DNA of 64,000 nt from Phallusia mammillata (Eukaryota; Chordata; Ascidiacea; Phlebobranchia; Ascidiidae): the NCBI GenBank assembly GCA_003260075.1, contig QLIY01000005.1:405438-469437 (forward strand), written 5' to 3'. This document shows positions 61,212 through 64,000 of this stretch, piece by piece (the stretch's first letter is position 1; each line of letters begins with the position of its first letter). Both the position numbers and the translations under genes were made by a program. The notes below the pieces were generated by a model. That model was given only the letters and a program-made list of their open reading frames with translations, was not told where the DNA came from and did no database searches.

Positions 61212-61418
61212 CTATTCGTCAATCTCGTCGCCTGTCGGGCAGCAGAGTGGTTGCCCAGCATATGTAAATGTGTCTTGATCCACGAATGCGCGGAGTTCTT
61301 CACGGCGTTGCAGGCATCCATTTTCGGTCATTATTGTCCAAACACGAAGAGTGCGGAAAAATCCATCAGCTTCGTACGATTCTTCCAGCACAATGTCATT
61401 ACCGTCATCCTCGTTCAT
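61212..61418 (-). CDS. Small ORF, 68 aa, unknown
   Basis: The minus-strand ORF starts ATG (MNEDDGNDIVLEES) and continues GFFRTLRVWTIMTENGCLQR, then YAGQPLCCPTGDEIDE and stop. Composition and mixed codon use look coding rather than low-complexity. It could be a complete small protein or a terminal exon; no upstream exon was identified. No family recognised. Highly acidic ends and three cysteines are the only notable traits. Confidence 0.4.
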   Translation of the reverse strand: MNEDDGNDIVLEESYEADGFFRTLRVWTIMTENGCLQRREELRAFVDQDTFTYAGQPLCCPTGDEIDE

Positions 61419-61433
61419 TATGAAGTGTGGCAA

Positions 61434-64000
61434 AACTCAAGACTGTAGCAAAAATTTAAAATATTCAACTATTTCGCTGTCTTGCTTTCGCATTTAGCGC
61501 AGACTGAACAACAGAAACATTGGTCATTAAAATGTTGGGGCAAAATATTTCATTCATGATGCACGTAGCATGAACAAGGCTGAAACCAAAATTAAAACAA
61601 GTATTAAAGCGATTTGTAATGTGACAATCAAGTAAAGTGGTAAACATTTCTTCTGCAACTATCTTGTTGGATGTCTATCTTTGGAGCCGGTTTGTTGACT
61701 TATCTAATCATGTGTGTCAGTGCACAGTTGCCATGGTCAGGTTCCGTTTTTCACTATATCGGAGGTTTCTCAACAGCTAACGCACGTGTACAACAGACCT
61801 TTCATTTTACCTTTATTCACATTCAATAACCGTATCAAAACATAAAACCATATCCAAACATAAACAAACAAAGGCCTTTTCGAGCGATGTACGAAACATT
61901 TACAAGATGCAATGTGCATTCTTTTTGACATATTTACTGTGGGGACACTATACGCTGAGTTAAAAAGTAATAAACTAAACTGATTTCTTACGCATCACAA
62001 CACAAAAATACATTTCTTTTATTTCGTAGCACTGCACCCTTGCACAAAAATAAGCTCACTTGAAAAAGGGACAACTTTCACCTGTATATTTGCTTTGCTT
62101 GCTTTTTATTGCATTCCACTACACTGCCTCAGCCAAAAACGTTAGCTTCGTTGGCCTTTCTTAATTGATTGAGGAATGCTACTATACTATAGTATAGTTG
62201 TATACAAATCTACAAGCGCCTTTACCGCCTTGTCCTTTATCTTTGCCTTTTTCTCTACTGCTGATCGAGTGACTCGCCTGTTTACGATTTTTACGATTTT
62301 AGAAATTACGATTTTCTAAAAACCCAAACCGGAGTTGAACCCTATATTTTGTTTGGCGTTGGACCCGAACCGGAACCGAACCAGTAAAAAAATGCAGTCT
62401 GTTTTATATTTTATGATTTTTTGTTCAAAACAGCGCACTGAAGAATATGCGAGATAACACATATAGGGCGTGTCAAAGATAACAGCACACGGGCAAAATT
62501 ATTTTGGCGTTTGCTAAGGCCAGGTAGATGATGGGTAGAATTGAATTGAAACAAATAAAAACTTAAACCGGTTTAAAAACCGCAAACCGGTTCGAACCGG
62601 ATAACTTGCCCAAACCGGAACAAAACCCGAACCCGAAAATATACATTTTTAAAAACGGACCTGAACCCGAACCCTTAAAAACAAAACCAAGTGAACCCGA
62701 ACCGAACCTGAACCCATATGACAAGCGGTTCGACTCCCTGTTCATAAGTTGGTCGCATTTACATGCCCATCAGCAGTTACGTCCGCACAATATGTAGAAG
62801 TCAGTCAGTACAAACACACAAAGCGATAAGCGACTAATGTGTTATCGCATGTTGGGTTGAAACTGTTAATCCTGACGGAAACACGGTGAACTGGGTTGTA
62901 TTTAGCAATAAACTACTTTTCCAACCTAAAATTGTCAAAAGATTTAGTTAACAAACAACTGGATTTGAACAGAAAATGATTTGTTGGAATAGAAAAAACT
63001 CCAAATATTTCTTCACAAACAGGTCTCTCTGACATTTGATTTGTTAAACTGTGACTATTCCGGGATACAACAAATAATTAAACACAGCCAAAGTTTAGAA
63101 GATAACAACAAAGTCGATCGATTCTAAAACAAATTCTGCAGCACAAACTAATACAACATACAATCTCTCACAGTTTTCTCTCCCTGTGGATTAAATGGCC
63201 AGTTACTGCCCAACACCATCGCNAGTTTTCTCTCCCTGTGGATTAAATGGCCAGTTACTGCCCAACACCATCGCTACATTTCAGCTTTTCACATTTTTGA
63301 TCTTTACAGTTAACCATCAGAAATGTGTTATTCCACGATTTTGTTTAGCAGCAAAGCTGTTAACCCTGTGCAAAATGCGCCCCGCAGTCGACAAATCGCG
63401 ACCTACAACCTTTACAGTAAATTAACACAAATGTTTCCCCGCGTTATTCCAACATATCTATTCTAACGGCATTTTTTGTTGATTGTGCGCTAATAAACGA
63501 GCGGTACGAAGAAACACAATGCAAAAATAGAAAAACATCATATTCTCTCCAACGGCGACCGAAGGGTTCGCGACCGAAGGACGCGAAAAAGTCAAATAAA
63601 AAAGAGGTCATAGTGCTTCTCAATCTCCCTACGGTGTCGCCCTGGTCGAACTGATCGGAAAGGGTAGAGCTACTAACACCATAACGTGAAGTGGAATGCC
63701 CACCTGCGCTAATGGCTATATGTGTTTGCTCGTTATAATCGTCTTTTTGTCGTGATGTTTATGCGCAATAAAAAAAAAATACTAACACCATAACGAGAAT
63801 CAGAACTTCGCTTTGTAAGGGGGCGGAAAGAGCTGAATTTTTATTTATTTAGCCGCTATAAATAGGTTGGGTTGGGAAATATTTACATAAAATTTTTACA
63901 TTAGTAACTAAGTTTTTGGGTTAGTTTTTTTTTTGAATTTTAAGTGCTAATGCCTTACCCCGACCCTAATAGCCCTAACCGTGAGCATTTTCGGAGATAT
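61434..64000. other. Gene-poor right end
   Basis: No supported exon. Degenerate 'aacccgaaccgg' repeats occupy about 62320-62720. A 52-base segment is repeated around an N at 63223 (about 63171-63275), another assembly join. Confidence 0.5.

Noticed and set aside
62606..62797. Pro/Glu-rich ORF of 'PEPEPN' type
   Set aside because: Produced by degenerate 'aacccgaacc' repeats; both strands are open for the same reason.

Overview
This is animal nuclear DNA, most likely from an ascidian (Ciona-like). It is AT-rich and intron-rich, with short introns, many small non-autonomous transposons, a tRNA-derived SINE family and paired sequence copies that differ like two haplotypes. The phylum call is inference; no diagnostic marker is present. 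No bacterial or viral genes were seen.

Layout. (1) 916-2146 (+): last two exons of an aminergic-type GPCR. (2) 4074-11766 (-) and 12317-17382 (-): two tandem 16-exon Xaa-Pro aminopeptidase genes. Both rebuild exactly to 612 codons with the same intron phases. The first keeps all metal ligands and catalytic histidines; the second keeps the metal ligands but has lost the three non-metal active-site histidines. (3) 18266-19546 (+): single-exon POFUT2-type protein O-fucosyltransferase, head-to-head with the second aminopeptidase. (4) 19.5-27.2 kb: no confident gene, but an array of splice-acceptor-like motifs and a cluster of four perfect CRE/ATF palindromes. (5) 27.2-29.5 kb: satellite of 196-bp units. 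(6) 32500-33363 (-): possible two-exon small gene. (7) 33709-47954 (-): an 18-exon gene for a secreted protein of about 856 residues, with a short signal peptide, EGF-like modules, acidic/Ser-Gly linker exons and a C-terminal polysaccharide-lyase-like domain. All exon phases fit and the spliced length is divisible by three. This is the most interesting gene in the window. (8) 52461-57899 (-): 8-exon mitochondrial carrier of the SLC25A33/A36 pyrimidine nucleotide type, 410 aa. (9) 58-64 kb: repeats, a possible orphan exon and one small ORF.

Assembly caution. The window has more than 20 poly-G runs of about 10-94 bases, all G on this strand. Many of the short ones sit exactly between two near-identical copies of flanking sequence. 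These look like unresolved haplotype or contig joins padded with poly-G, not biology. They create false exon copies, including one EGF exon, one carrier exon and the carrier start region, and false poly-Gly/poly-Pro ORFs.

The genes are unrelated housekeeping and extracellular genes, not a pathway. The lyase-like protein is the main candidate for something undescribed. Exon borders were read by eye from splice sites and reading frame.
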